Assembly (NCBI GenBank): GCA_003427395.1
Contig: BFEA01000183.1
Span: forward strand, 940,375-986,496
Direction of reading: 5' to 3'
Length of the DNA: 46,122 nt
From: Chara braunii
Lineage: Eukaryota > Streptophyta > Charophyceae > Charales > Characeae
The notes under the pieces were generated by a model. That model was not told the origin of the DNA. It was given only the letters and a program-made list of their open reading frames with translations, and did no database searches. Both the position numbers and the translations under genes were made by a program. Below are positions 1 to 10,779 of this stretch, piece after piece (the first letter of the stretch is position 1; every line of letters begins with the position of its first letter).

Positions 1-5
1 TGGTG

Positions 6-168
6 AGGGTCTGCTCACACAGCAGACCCTAAATCTGCAGATCTGTAGAACTGCTGCTAGGGGCTGATCAAGATCTTAGCTCCCTCTCTCCTCCAGTTGG
101 CTTGCTGCAGCGAAGGCCAAGACCCTCCTGGTCTTGGTATACCTTGTGCCCTTGGAGTCACCAAGGGC
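6..168. repeat. Three perfect hairpins, each with a 5-nt loop
   Basis: Stem 1 pairs 6-15 (AGGGTCTGCT) with 21-30 around the loop CACAC. Stem 2 pairs 117-124 (CCAAGACC) with 130-137. Stem 3 pairs 148-155 (GCCCTTGG) with 161-168. All three have five-nucleotide loops. They lie at the start of the presumed leader of Gypsy-1. Their role is unknown. Confidence 0.6.
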
Positions 169-660
169 CAGGTATCACTTCTCCCCTCTCCCTACTAATC
201 CACTTTCCCTCCCTTTCTCTCTCTCCTCTTACTCATACCCCTCTCCCCACCCCACCTTTTCTCCCACCACCCACCATTTTTATTCCATTCTATTCATTTC
301 TTTTCTTTTCTTTCTCCTCGTCTCTCTTTGCTTCTTGATCCCTCTCTACCTTTCCCATCCCTATCCCTCCCATCCCCTCACCCTCCTCTCCCCCAACAAC
401 CCCCATCACTTCCCCCATCTCCCCCTTCACTCTTTTTCTCTCTCCCACCCATTTCTCTCTTCTCTCCTTCACCTTTTCATCCCCTTTCCCCCCAACTTTG
501 AAATTTTCTGTTTTTTCCTTTTTCTTCTTTTTATCTTCTCTTGATTTATATTTCCTTTTTTTTCCAAAAAAAAAATCGAATTATCTTATTCCCCACCCTC
601 TTTTCTGATTTTCTGATTTATTTCATTTTCTTTCTTTATTCTGAAAATTCGATTTTCTTT

Positions 661-1015
661 GCGGCAACCTTAAATCTGATTAGGTGTTCGTCTTTCTTGC
701 TTTCGGCACACGATTTGACCCCATGGGGGTAACGAAGTGCTCCCAAAATTTTCTGTTTTTTCTTTCACTTAGTCTTTTCGGCACACTGCGAACCCATGGG
801 GGTAACGAAATGCTGTCGAAATTTTTGAAAAATCAGATACTTCATTTCTCTCCACCTCGTCATCCACTTATTTACTTATTTATTTATTATTTATTTATTA
901 TTTTATGAAATTTTTAATTTGCGGCAGTTTGAAACCTGGTGTGCTTATCTTAGTCTGTCCTTTCCCCTTGGCACATTCTTGACCCCGTGGGGGGTAGGGA
1001 AATGCTGCCGAAAAT
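661..1015. repeat. Three degenerate copies of a leader motif
   Basis: Copies centred at about 704-745, 779-820 and 968-1011 share the order CGGCACAC, then GACCCCATGGGGGTA, then CGAAATGCTGCCGAAAATT (best matches; individual copies differ by several bases). The outer CGGCA and TGCCG are complementary, so each copy could fold. Two copies are also preceded by a related GCGGCA...AGGTGT/TGGTGT block (661 and 922). No known protein-binding site is recognised. Confidence 0.55.
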
Positions 1016-1449
1016 TCTAAAAAAATAAATATTATTTCTCTCTTCATATTTTATTTCCTTATTTCTTTAATTATTTTTATTATTTATTTATTTCGTTATT
1101 TATTTCTTTTTTTTTTTTGAAATCTCACTGTTTATTTATTTTTCTCCCGCCTTCACCCCCTACGCTTGCTATTTTATTTTCTTGATTAGTTCACGGGTAC
1201 CCTACCTTAACCACTCACACTTCGGTTAGGGTTTTCTTAGGGATTTTATAGGGTTTAGAGTTCTTCGAACCCCCTACTACTTCCTCTTCCTCTTCGGCCA
1301 CTCTGGACCCGAACCACCCCTCCCCCTTTGACGGCGCCCGCGCTAGCCTTGCTAGCGCCGTCCGCCGCTTTCTACTGCGGACCTCCCCCTACGCCCTCCA
1401 CTCACACGGACCTCCTCTGGCCCCCTCCAGTCCGGCCCGTCACCTCCCC

Positions 1450-3513
1450 ATGGTCGACGGTGTGTCATACGCCGCCGACGCGGCGACGACCACGGCACCG
1501 GGCTCCACACCCGTGCCGGCGGACCAGGGCCATGAGCCTCAGGGGGATCTGCACACCCTCCTCACTTCCCTCCTCGCGCCTATTCAGGCACAACTCGCGG
1601 TCCTCGCGCCCTTACAGGCGCAGGTTGCAACCCTTGCCGCCGACATGCAACAACTCCAGGACGCTGCATGTCCTTCATCTCCTGACTTTCTCTCTTCTCC
1701 TGGCTCCCTGTCCGGGTCCCCAGTCCTCCGACAGGGTGGCCACGGTGGAGCATCCTCCTCCGCTGCCCCTGACCCGGCCATCTTGGTGACCGTCCACGCC
1801 CCTAGCACGACGGCCACCACGGGTCAGGCCCTCCCTCTGTCTACAGGCGCACCCGCCCAGATTCCGGTTACTACGGCCACGAGACCATAACCCGCTACCA
1901 CGGTCTCAGCTTTTCCGGGTGCCCCGCTTTTCCCTCCCCTTCGCACGACCGCAGCGCCACCTAGCGCTTCCCCCTCTGGGATGCCCCACGCCACTCGTGC
2001 GTCCACCTCCCCCACTCTTCCTCCTGCCACTCCTCGCTCGATCTACATCCAACGTCTCGAGGACGAGCTTGCCCAGACCCGGGCCGACCTCGCCCTCTTA
2101 CGCCTTCAGCCACCCCCACCCTCACAGGTGGCCGGGCCTTCGGGCGCAACCCCTCCTTCCTCTACCATTCCTTCCATGCAGGCTCGCTTCCCTCGCCCTG
2201 CACCCTATCCATCCCCATCCTACCTTCTTAATATTCCCGCAGTTGCTGCGACCTCTTCTACCGCAACTCCCTCGCAGTCTGCCGCTGTTGCCCCTGCTGC
2301 TTCCCCATGCGGCCCTGGCGCACAGTCAGCTGCACCCCTTTCTCTAGGACCTACTCCGACTTACTTAGCCGTGGCACAGGCCTCTGCTCCTCGATCCCCT
2401 CGCCGCCAAAACGGTGGCGCACCACTCGTCCGCTTGACAAACATTGCCTTGTATGACGGTACACGCATACGCATGTCTCGGTGGCTACAGTCTGCCACTC
2501 GCACCCTCCAGCTCATGGGCGCCCCACCCGACACGTGGGTGGGTCACCTCTCCACGCGCCTGCGTGGCGGTCCTTTTGACCCTTGGGACGATTTCTACGC
2601 TTACTCCCTTCATGAGGGTCGGACTCTGACCTTCATGGATTTCCAGGCGTTCCTCGAGGATCACTTCGGAGCTCGACATGATGTGACTGATGCCTTCGAG
2701 CGTGTCGTCACTACATGTTGGTCCGGCTCTGGTGGCGCTGCCGGCCTGGACCGCCACATCCAGGTTTTTCAGGACGCCCGCCTCATTTGTGATGTAACAT
2801 TCCTTCTTGAGGCTGCCCTCGATCGTTTCTTGGTCAGCCTTCCCCTTGAGTACCGCTCCGAGCTATGGTGGTACGAGTTCACATCGGCCGCACAGGCTTA
2901 CGAGGCCGCCAGGGACCATCAGCGGATGCGGGTCTGTCTTCACCCCGCCTCCTCTTCCAAGCCTCAGCGCACTGGCGATGCCTCCTCCTCCTCACACGAC
3001 ACTTCCCAATGCCGTTCCCCTTTCCACGGTCGCCCCCGCAGTTCCGCGCAGCAGGGCCGCCACTTCTCACGCCGCTTCAGCTCGCTCAAGTATGATGAGC
3101 AGGACGCTTTTGCCCTGCTGTCGCCAGAGGGTGACCATAGCGACGACCTCGACCTCGGCGAGGCCGTCCACTACCACCTGGAGGACACTACCCTCCCTAT
3201 GGTCGAGTGCCTCCAGCTCATCCTCTCCGCCCTCTCCCGGGCGCGCAGCCACCCCGGTCACGCTCGCGCGTCGCCCCCCGAGGTCCCTCAGCAGGACCTC
3301 CCTCATGGCTTTGTCCCTCCTCGCGGTGTTCTTTCCGTTGAGGAGCGCGCGGCTATTTTGGGCTGGCGTGGGTGTTTGCGATGCCTCCAGGATAGTTATA
3401 CCTCCTCGCGGTACCCTTACACTGTCGCCCTCGACCGCCACTGCCCCGACCTTTCCCGCCAGCGTCGTGCTCAGTCCCCCCCCGGCGCCTCGCATCCCCA
3501 AGGCACCCCCTAG
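1450..3513 (+). pseudogene. gag: Gypsy-1 Gag (retrotransposon capsid polyprotein), one in-frame stop
   Basis: Gag forms the cytoplasmic virus-like particle that packages element RNA. The frame opens at ATG 1450 (context CCATGG) and ends at TAG 3511-3513, with one internal TAA at 1888-1890. The N-terminal 150 residues are Ala/Pro/Thr-rich. A short coiled-coil-like segment (IYIQRLEDELAQTRADLALL) follows at about 2041-2100. A Pro/Ser linker then leads to the capsid-like core at about 2420-2950, with motifs typical of plant and algal Gypsy Gags (LYDGTRIRMSRWLQ, FMDFQAFLEDHFG, DRFLVSLPLEYRSEL). Near the C-terminus CLRC at about 3375 and a later HC resemble a damaged nucleic-acid-binding zinc knuckle rather than a standard CCHC. 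The assignment as Gag rests on the core motifs and on position upstream of pol. Confidence 0.82.
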
Positions 3514-3898
3514 CCCCGGTGCAGTGTACACCTGCGCCCCCCTCAGTAGTCGGCTTCCCGACATCCCCGTCGTGGTTTGCCCCCCTCGCTACTGGAGTTG
3601 AGGTGACCCGACAGAGTGTACTAAGCCCTCTGTCGCAGTACCGTCTGCACTTCTGCAGACCACCGTCTCCCCTCCTTCCCCGCTGCGACTACCGACATGT
3701 CGAGCCATTCGCTCAACCCGTTGCACCGAGCAGCTTGTGACTTGCGAGGATGTTGTGTCCTCTCTTCTGGACTTGAGCATGCTCCAGGCTCGTCAGGAGT
3801 GACACACCCTCGATGTCGCTGCACTGCGTCGCCTTCTCACCATCCTCTTTGACCCTGATCGCACCCTCCCGATCATTCCAGTACGACAGGGGACCTCC
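3514..3898 (+). other. Gag-pol junction, no intact frame
   Basis: This segment lies between the Gag stop and the first clear protease residues. No frame reads through with recognisable motifs. It probably encoded the Gag C-terminus and start of pol before decay. Gag is in frame 1 and pol in frame 2, so the original element either shifted frame here or has suffered an indel. Confidence 0.5.
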
Positions 3899-6362
3899 AT
3901 GAGGGTGTACTCAGTGCTGTGGGATTCCGGTTCTCATGGCGACTTCATTCACGCACGTGTGGTGAAAGAAGCCCGCTTACCCACGACAGGGTCTCCGATT
4001 CCCATCTCTGTCACCCTAGGGGATGACAAGACCCAGCGCTTCTTCGATCAGACGGTCACCAACCTCCCTTTCTTCCTCACTCTCGAGCCGACTGATCATT
4101 CCCCGGCGTCTCGTCGCCACCGCTCCTCCACACATTTCGATGTGATGGAGACGGGGTGCGACTTCATTCTTGGTACTTCGTGGTCTCGTCAGTTCCGCAG
4201 CAACGAGGCTGATTGGGCGACCAACACTCTCGTTCTCAAAACGAAGTGTGGACAGACTTATCGCGTACCTTTCATAGGTACCACTGCGACACCACGCTCC
4301 GATCCTCCTCCCTCGGAGCCTTCTGTGCCCACACCATCTCCTTCTATCACTGTCACCTCGCCTCAGCAATTCGCCCACTTCATCCGACAGAACGACGTCA
4401 CATTCTTTATGGTGAACGCGACGGATCTCTTACACTATGATCCACCCTGTCCCAACGCCGAGCTCATCCCTCTAGAGCCAGATCCTCCTTCTATCTCCAT
4501 GGTTCCCATCTCTACTTCCCACCCTCCGCCGTCCGTCGAGTCCACCCCGCTGTCGCGCGCTTACGTTGACGCTGAGGAACTCGCACGATATACGGCTGAC
4601 CTAGAGCCCGCAGTCCGTGACCTCATTCGAGAGTACCACGACATTTTCCCATCGTCGTTGTCGTATGCTGGCATCCCACTGATGCGCGACGTCGAGCACT
4701 CCATCCAACTTATGCTTGACTATCGTGTTCACCACCAGGCACCCTACAGACTCTCAATCCCCGAGGTCACCAAACTCAAGCGTCAGCTTGAGGAGCTCCT
4801 GAGACTGGGTTTCATTAAACCCAGCGACTCCTCGTGGGGTGCACCCGTCCTCTTTGCTCGCAAAGCGGATGAAACTCTCTGTCTCTGCATCGACTATCGC
4901 GGTCTCAACCGCTATACAGTTAAGAACAGCTACCCCATGCCCCGTTCCGATGAGCTGTTCGACCGCCTAGCAGGCAACTGCTTCTTTACGAAGATTGATC
5001 TTCGTAGCGGTTACCATCAGATCCGTGTTGCTGTAGCGGACCAGCCGAAGACAGCGTTCCGATCGCGCTTCGGCCACTAAGAGTTTACGGTGATGCCCTT
5101 CGGCCTCACCAACGCACCCGCTACCTTCCAGAGGGCGATGAGCGTCATCTTCTGGGACATCCTGGAGCAGTACGTTCTTGTCTACCTCGACGATATTCTG
5201 GTCTACAGTCGTACTGCTTAGGAGCACCTCAGACACCTCTGCGACGTCTTTGACCGTTTGCGCAGACATGGCTTCTACCTCAAGCTGAGCAAGTGCCGCT
5301 TTGCCTAGCACAAAGTGGATTTCTTAGGACACTACATGTCTGACCAGGGTCTCCACATGGACGACGCGAAGATCACTGTTGTTGCGGAGTGGCCCGTCCC
5401 CACATCCGCCAAGCAGCTTCGCAACTTCTTAGGCCTTACCAACTACTATAGTAATTTCATCTAGGGATACACTAGGTATTCCTACGTCCTTACCTCAACC
5501 CTCCTCCGGAAGAACCCGCCCTGGGCTTGGACACCCCTCCATGAGAACACCTTCCGCGCCCTCAAGAAGGCGATGACATGCGCACCGGTTCTTCACCTAC
5601 CCGATTTTGATCGCCCTTTTTTCTTTACCACCGATGCGTCAGACTTTGCTGTAGGAGCAGTGCTTTCTCAGATTTTTCCCTCCTCTCCTGATTCCTCTCA
5701 TCCTCGTATTCCTCGCTTCCCACCCCCTACCCCTACCACTGCCTCCCGCCTGACGCCTATTCGTCCAACTACTGACGAGCCTTTTATTGACTATTCTCCT
5801 ACCATCGTCGAGAACGACACTACCGAGTCTCGCTCAGGCGATTGTCTGATATCCTTCTACTCCCGTCAGCTCCTGCCCGCCGAGATAAACTACACCGCTG
5901 ATAAACGTGAGGTTCTCGCAGTAGTTTATGCCGCTCGACACTGGTGTCACTACCTGCACGGGGCACCATTCAAGGTGCGCATGGACAACTCTGTTGTCCA
6001 GGCTTTTCTGACAAAACCAAAGCTCACTCCTCGACAGGCTCGCTGGTGGCGCGACCTATACAAGTTTAGTTTCACCATTGAGCACATCAAGGGTGAGACT
6101 AATCGGGTCGCAGATGCCTTATCCCGGCGCCCTGACCACGACCAGGAGCAGATTCAGCTCTCTTCCATGTCGGTCACCACCGTCCACCACTCGGTGATCG
6201 ACGAGTTTCGCACTCAGTACTGCCACTGCCTAGACTATCGTGACATCCACGCGACCCTTCGGAGTGGCAAGACCGTCCCGAACTACTCTTTCGGGGACAA
6301 CAGTCTTGTGCCACGGTTCACATGGCACCAGAGAGCCCCGTATTTGCGTTCCCTCCATTGGA
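3899..6362 (+). pseudogene. pol: Gypsy-1 pol, part 1: aspartic protease, reverse transcriptase, RNase H
   Basis: This part of Pol matures the polyprotein and copies element RNA into DNA. The aspartic protease has its active-site DSG at about 3925 ([11 protein letters not shown]). The reverse transcriptase runs from about 4690 to 5240, with the fingers motif [17 protein letters not shown], palm motif [13 protein letters not shown] and catalytic YLDD at about 5183. RNase H follows (TTDASDFAVGAVLSQ at about 5630; KREVLAVVYAARHW; MDNSVVQAF; ADALSRR at about 6120). All lie in frame 2. Four premature stops interrupt it: TAA 5078, TAG 5219, TAG 5306 and TAG 5462. The last three are most simply CAG/CAA to TAG changes. 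A Ser/Pro/Thr-rich insert of about 60 residues separates the first RNase H strand from FYSRQLLPAEINY. A frameshift near 6345-6362 moves the integrase into frame 3. Confidence 0.93.
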
Positions 6363-6519
6363 CAGTTACGTGTCCGCGCAGTAGCAGAGTTCCATGACCA
6401 GGCAGCCGCCGGTCATTTGGGCTTCCACAAGACGTTGGCTCGTGTGAGCCGCCTGTACGTCTGGCTGAAGTGCAAAGACTTTGTGAAGGAGTACATTGTA
6501 GAGTGTCCCACCTGTGAGG
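6345..6519 (+). pseudogene. Gypsy-1 integrase, N-terminal zinc domain (5' fragment)
   Basis: Integrase inserts the cDNA copy into the host chromosome. This fragment holds its HHCC zinc-binding domain: histidines in EFHDQAAAGHLGFHKTL and the cysteine pair in VECPTC at about 6503-6515. It reads in frame 3, shifted relative to the RNase H part. It stops being integrase at 6519, where a hAT element is inserted. Removing that element and one duplicated target copy rejoins this frame in phase with the core at 8369, which supports the split-gene interpretation. Confidence 0.9.
6512..6519. repeat. Left target-site duplication of the hAT element
   Basis: CTGTGAGG immediately precedes the hAT terminus. 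The copy after the element, CTGTTAGG at 8361-8368, differs at one base. An eight-base duplication is the hallmark of hAT insertion. Confidence 0.85.
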
Positions 6520-6892
6520 CAGAGGTGGGCAATTTTTTTTTTTCCTCACCCTACACCCAACCCGCCCAAATTTTTTTCCCCCTCATCCACCCGGCCCAAG
6601 AATTTTATTTTTTACTCTTAGACAACCCCACCCACCCAAAATATTTTTTTATATTTCAGCCCCACGCCCGATCCGGCCGTGACCCGAAAAAAACCCTCAC
6701 CCACACCCGCCCGCACGCGTAAGAGCATCATCACCCGCCCGCGTTCAATACCTAAATTTTCTTCACCCGCACCCACCCGCATCAGCCCATGCCTGCCCAT
6801 GTCAGTCCCCTACACGATCATGATTTCATCGACAACATAGCATTGCAACAAAGACATCTAAAATCCTATTATTAAAACAACGGCAACATCAA

Positions 6893-7905
6893 TGCAATCA
6901 GACTCGTCTTCTTTTCCTGTTCACATACATGCAAACAGACGACGATTCACGCTGGCGCAGAGCGCCCACTCAAAGCTCAGAGATATGGACAAAGAGAACA
7001 CAGTTCAGTTGCAAATTCACTTCAACAGGCTATGGTGCACCAACGCCTGTACATCCCACTCTCGTCACTATGTCCGACACCACTGGTTGCACATGCTCAC
7101 TCTGGATCACCCTGAATACTCCACACACGCACACTCTATCAGGTACCTCTACCTTACAGCGGCTATGGCAGCTCACCACTACTACTCTGGCTACGATCTC
7201 CCTTCAACCCACTTCATATTCGGGCAACTTGCCAACCACCTTCGCACAAGACGCTGTAGCAGCGCTTCCGCATGGCTTACGCAGTGAATGAATGAATGGT
7301 TGGGCGCTGCCTCTTGATTTATACTTCTGTAACTCGTTGGTCTGCCCCTTTCCCAGACCCTTGGTGCACACAGTCCCACACGGTACTTGCTTGACTGAAC
7401 TCTGACTGACTGGGACCGGTGCCGCTGACTGCATGGGTTTGCACTGCCAACTCGATGCAGTCGCACTGCCGACGTAACACAGTTGGCTCACCACTTGCCC
7501 ACTTGCCTCCGACTAAAGGCCCACCACTTGCCCACTTGCCTCTAATTAAACGTGGGACACTTTGAAAAGCCACTTCCGGACCTTCCGGAAGGTTGTGGAC
7601 TTGGCCTTTTGGGTACTGTAGCAGCTACGACCTTTACCTTTGAGGACTGTAGCAGCTATGACCTTGACCTTTCATAGCATCTACAACCACGACCTTTACA
7701 GAGTTGTGACTCCTAATCGACAGACCTACAGATCAAACCCCTACCACTACACGGACCTATGACAGACGACAAACAACTACCAAAACACAGATCACGGGTT
7801 CAAACACTCAGGGGTCGACTCGGTACTGTACATGGGCAAAGTGAGGTCTGGGGATCGAACTCTAGGGCCCGTATCTCTGACTGTCGAAAGGTGAAAACCG
7901 TTTCA
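6893..7905 (-). mobile_element. Solo LTR of the Gypsy-2 family, nested in the hAT element
   Basis: The 1,013-bp segment is similar, in reverse orientation and along its whole length, to the Gypsy-2 5' LTR at 11642-12592. Its ends coincide with the LTR ends: TGCAATCAGACTCG at 6893 is the complement of the LTR 3' end, and GTTTCA at 7905 the complement of its start. TCAA precedes (6889-6892) and follows (7906-7909), a likely 4-5 bp target duplication. No internal retrotransposon sequence is present, so it is best explained by LTR-LTR recombination after insertion. The LTR's TATA box reads as TTTATAC near 7318-7324. Confidence 0.87.
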
Positions 7906-8081
7906 TCAACAATGCGACTTGAACTTCTCAAAGGAAAATATTTCAAGATTGTTTTGTTTTACCCAGGGACAACTGCACTGGTTTTGCACCGACATTACTT
8001 CATCGGGACCTGGTCAACTGAATCAGACACATTTTTCTTTGGCTCTTAACCTCAAGCCCGACGTACTACACAAGGAGAGAA

Positions 8082-8105
8082 GGGGGGGGGGGGGGGGGGG
8101 GGGGG
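8082..8105. repeat. Poly-G tract, 24 bases
   Basis: An uninterrupted run of G within the right part of the hAT element. Its exact length is uncertain in any assembly. Confidence 0.95.
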
Positions 8106-8360
8106 AGGGGAGGGCATAAATTTCAGGTCATTCTGGGTCTATGGGTTGGGTGACCCAGGCCAACCCATCACCCGCCTGCCACCCACCCAGCGGGTGACCC
8201 AGGCCAAATCTTCACCTGCCCGTCACCCAGAAAGGCATGCTGGCTGCGCCCGCCCATAACCCACCCAAGACAGCTCATGTAGACCTAAATCCGACCCATA
8301 ACCCTGTGGGTCGGGTGGGTGCAGGTGGGTGCCGCTCTGGGCGCCCAGTGCCCGACTCTG

Positions 8361-8368
8361 CTGTTAGG
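8361..8368. repeat. Right target-site duplication of the hAT element
   Basis: CTGTTAGG matches CTGTGAGG at 6512-6519 in seven of eight bases. Integrase coding resumes in the next base. Confidence 0.85.
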
Positions 8369-8865
8369 AGGTGAACAGTGCGAACCACCTTCCTTATGGT
8401 TTGCTCCAGCCTCTTCCTATCCCTGAGGGTCGTTGGCAGTCCATCTCAATGGACTTTATCGGTCCTCTTCATCCTCCGACCCCCCGCGGTTATGATGCTA
8501 TCCTGGTCGTCGTCGACCACTTCACGAAGTGTGCACGCTTTGTTCCGTGTCGCTATGCCATCAGTGCACGTGAGGTCGTCGACATCGTGTTTGACCGAGT
8601 CGTGCCTGACCACGGCTTACCTCTGAGCATCATATCTGACCGTGACCCGCGCTTTACCAGCCGATTCTGGCGACGACTCTACGAGGTGTACGACACTTAG
8701 CTCCGCTTCTCCTCGTCTTACCATCCTCAGACTGATGGTCAGACCGAGATCACGAGCAGGACTCTCGGAGATATTCTCCGAAAGATTGTTCGTGACGGCC
8801 AGCAGTGGGATCTCCATCTTGCCCACGCGGAGATAGCCTACAACCACGCCGTCTCGCCAGCCACG
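8369..8865 (+). pseudogene. Gypsy-1 integrase, catalytic core
   Basis: This is the DDE (RNase H-fold) catalytic core that carries out strand transfer. The first Asp lies in SISMDFIGPLHPP (about 8450), the second in SIISDRDPRFTSRFW (about 8640). The Glu lies in YHPQTDGQTEI (about 8720-8750), followed by TLGDILRKIV. One in-frame TAG at 8698-8700 interrupts it where relatives usually have Gln or similar. Near 8860 the frame is lost after AYNHAVSPAT and the coding resumes one frame over. The hAT insertion and these lesions mean no functional integrase can be made. Confidence 0.92.
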
Positions 8866-9707
8866 AGTTGTCGCCCTACCATTGCGACCACGGCTATCAC
8901 CCTCGTGTCCCCGCGGACTTCCTTCGACCGTCACAGATGCACCCCGAGACGAGTTGTCCCGCACTGGATGATTGGGTTGCACACATGACGTCGATCATGA
9001 AGACCGCACATGAGCACATAGCCGCTTCCCAGACTCGCATGGCAGCACGTGCGAACCGATCGAGGATGGATCATCCATTCAAAGTCGGTGATGATATGCT
9101 TATCGACGCCCGCCACTTACCGCTCGAAGCGGACACGCTTTGCAATTTTCGGCATTGCTTCTTTGGCCCATGCCGCATCCTCAAGGTTGTCGGTTCTGAT
9201 ACGACTTCTAGCCCGGTCAGCTTCCGTGTGAAGCTGTCCGACTACTTACGACAGGCTCGTGTGCACGATGTCTACCACGTCTCGTTACTGCGTCCTTACC
9301 ACAGACCGTCTGAGCGTTTCACTGGATGACCATACGAGCTCCCTCCACCCATCATGGTGGACGGCCACGAGGAGTTCCTCGTTTCAGACATCAATGGTCG
9401 TCGAGTCACCGACGAGAACCCTCCTCACGTCGAGTATCTCGTACGTTAGAAGGGTTACCCTGATGAGGAGGCTACCTGGGAGCCCCTCGAGCACTTGCAG
9501 CACGCTCGCATGTTGGTGCGTTCCTATGACCGTGCTCGTCGTGCTGAGTTCACTGCTCCTCCTCAGCCCACTGACCCTCCTTCTCCCCCGACTGAGGAGA
9601 CCGCTGAATTCGAGCCTGCCCCACCTGAGGCAGACCTTCAGCAGCAGCTGAATGCTTCTGAGCGTCCACAGCGCACTCGTCGTCGTCCTGCTGGATACGA
9701 CGAGTGA
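8866..9707 (+). pseudogene. Gypsy-1 integrase C-terminus with chromodomain
   Basis: The frame continues from the core (CDHGYHPRVPADF) through a helical segment and the GPY/F-like DNA-binding module (FGPCRILKVVG, about 9160-9190; VHDVYHVSLLRPY, about 9265-9300). After a TGA at 9327-9329 it continues as a chromodomain at about 9360-9530: EEFLVSDINGRRV, VEYLVR, stop TAG 9447, KGYPDEEATWEPLEHL. The TAG sits where chromodomains carry the conserved Trp of the W-K-G motif, so it is probably a TGG to TAG change. The chromodomain of such elements is thought to target integration to heterochromatin histone marks. A Pro/Glu-rich tail ends at TGA 9705-9707. Confidence 0.92.
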
Positions 9708-10712
9708 CTCTAACTTATCTTCCCACGTCTTTCACTTCTTAGTACTCCATCCACTCCAGTTTTGCAACTTCAGCTCGTCGACGTTGCGACTCTTCCTCGA
9801 CGACAGTCCGGACTTCTCATCGTGGACGTCATCGGCAACTTCATGGACTTTGTCACGATCAGCTCTGGCTAGTTCAGACGTCATCACTCTCTTACGACCT
9901 TACCCTGTACATTACCCTGGTTGTATCGCATGATGGTCTCCCTTCGCCGGGTTCCTTTGAGTTGGGCTCTCCCTTGATATACGCATAGGCATTGGGACCG
10001 TAGCGTAGCCCTGGCTTCCCATCTTACGGATCTAGCTCCGATTTCCCTCACTTCATGAGTCATTTGCATGATTCCCTTACCCATCACCTTTCTACCCTCT
10101 GCCAGCCCTCACGCCCTAGTTAGGCAGCCTTGCATGCTTCATCTAGGTGCGGCAAGTATACCAGGCTCCCTTGTTCCCTTGCATGGTCGACCCTCCATAG
10201 CGGTCACCCCTTTAGTCGAGCATTACGCGCCCTGATGGTCTATCTGTTAGGGTCATTGGTTTTGTTCGCTCCCAATGCCCTACCCTTATTGAGCCTGATG
10301 ACATGTGTTCCCCCTGTCACTATGTGTGGATGCCCTTAGGAGTTTTCGACCCCTCGGCTGCATTCGCCACCCTCATAGACCATCCCAACCTTTGGTTTGT
10401 GACACACTTCTCCTATGACATATGGTTCTTGTTCTTGCTTTGTTGCTCTCAAACTGAGGCTACTGCCTCTAACATTTCTAGGTACCAGCCAGTCCAGTCC
10501 AGCCCCGTCAGTCCGCTGAGGTATACCCCAACAGTTGTCTGTTTTCTCTCTCATTCTACTTTCACACGGTTTGGAGTTCGTGCGTTGGAATCCGGAGTGG
10601 GAGCTGCGCTGTGCCATCTCGCTCCCCCAGAGTCCCCCTTCTTCCTCAATCTCCATCTTTATCTCGTGGTGGAGCACCACACCCGGTGGGTCCGCCACAA
10701 TGAAGCATTGTG

Positions 10713-10779
<67 letters not shown>

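Larger units (their letters stand above)
1..1449 (+). other. Gypsy-1 upstream/leader region, non-coding
   Basis: This stretch precedes the first Gag-like ATG. It is strongly pyrimidine-rich from about 180 to 660 and AT-rich from about 830 to 1150. Its open frames are low-complexity Ser/Pro/Leu/Phe runs with no family resemblance. It holds three small hairpins (6-168) and three copies of a motif with a CCCCATGGGGG-like core (661-1015). It is probably the leader, or part of the 5' LTR, of the Gypsy-1 retrotransposon. I could not place an LTR end or a convincing tRNA primer binding site, so the 5' LTR may lie outside the window. Confidence 0.5.
6520..8360. mobile_element. Non-autonomous hAT element inside Gypsy-1 integrase
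   Basis: The left terminus CAGAGGTGGGCA and the right terminus TGCCCGACTCTG are near-perfect inverted repeats (10 of 12) of the CAGxGxTGGGCA type usual in hAT transposons. An 8-bp target duplication flanks them. The 5' and 3' 250 bases are rich in CCCACCC/GGGTGGG-like subterminal repeats. There is no transposase frame. Without the LTR nested inside it, the element is about 820 bp. It must have been mobilised by a hAT transposase encoded elsewhere. Confidence 0.88.
1450..9707 (+). mobile_element. Gypsy-1: Ty3/Gypsy chromovirus, coding part, degenerate
   Basis: The order Gag, protease, reverse transcriptase, RNase H, integrase, chromodomain on the plus strand defines a Ty3/Gypsy chromovirus. 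The coding part runs from the Gag ATG to the stop after the chromodomain tail. A 1,841-bp hAT element plus its duplicated target site interrupts integrase. Several in-frame stops and at least two frameshifts make it non-autonomous now. The outer limits are uncertain: a purine-rich tract at 10975-10985 followed by TGTGCC may mark the start of the 3' LTR, but no matching 5' LTR is visible in the window. Confidence 0.9.

Noticed and set aside
1-16. TGGTGAGGGTCTGCTC as a primer binding site for Gypsy-1
   Set aside because: It begins with TGG but does not resemble a tRNA 3' end I can name, and no LTR end is visible before it because the window starts here.
102-544. Overlapping open frames rich in Ser, Pro, Leu and Phe
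   Set aside because: They lie in a pyrimidine-rich tract that lacks stops by composition; no motif or start context supports a gene.
6892-7291. Plus-strand frames of 120-131 codons
   Set aside because: They lie in the reverse-oriented solo LTR and mirror similar frames opposite the Gypsy-2 LTR; no protein motif is present.
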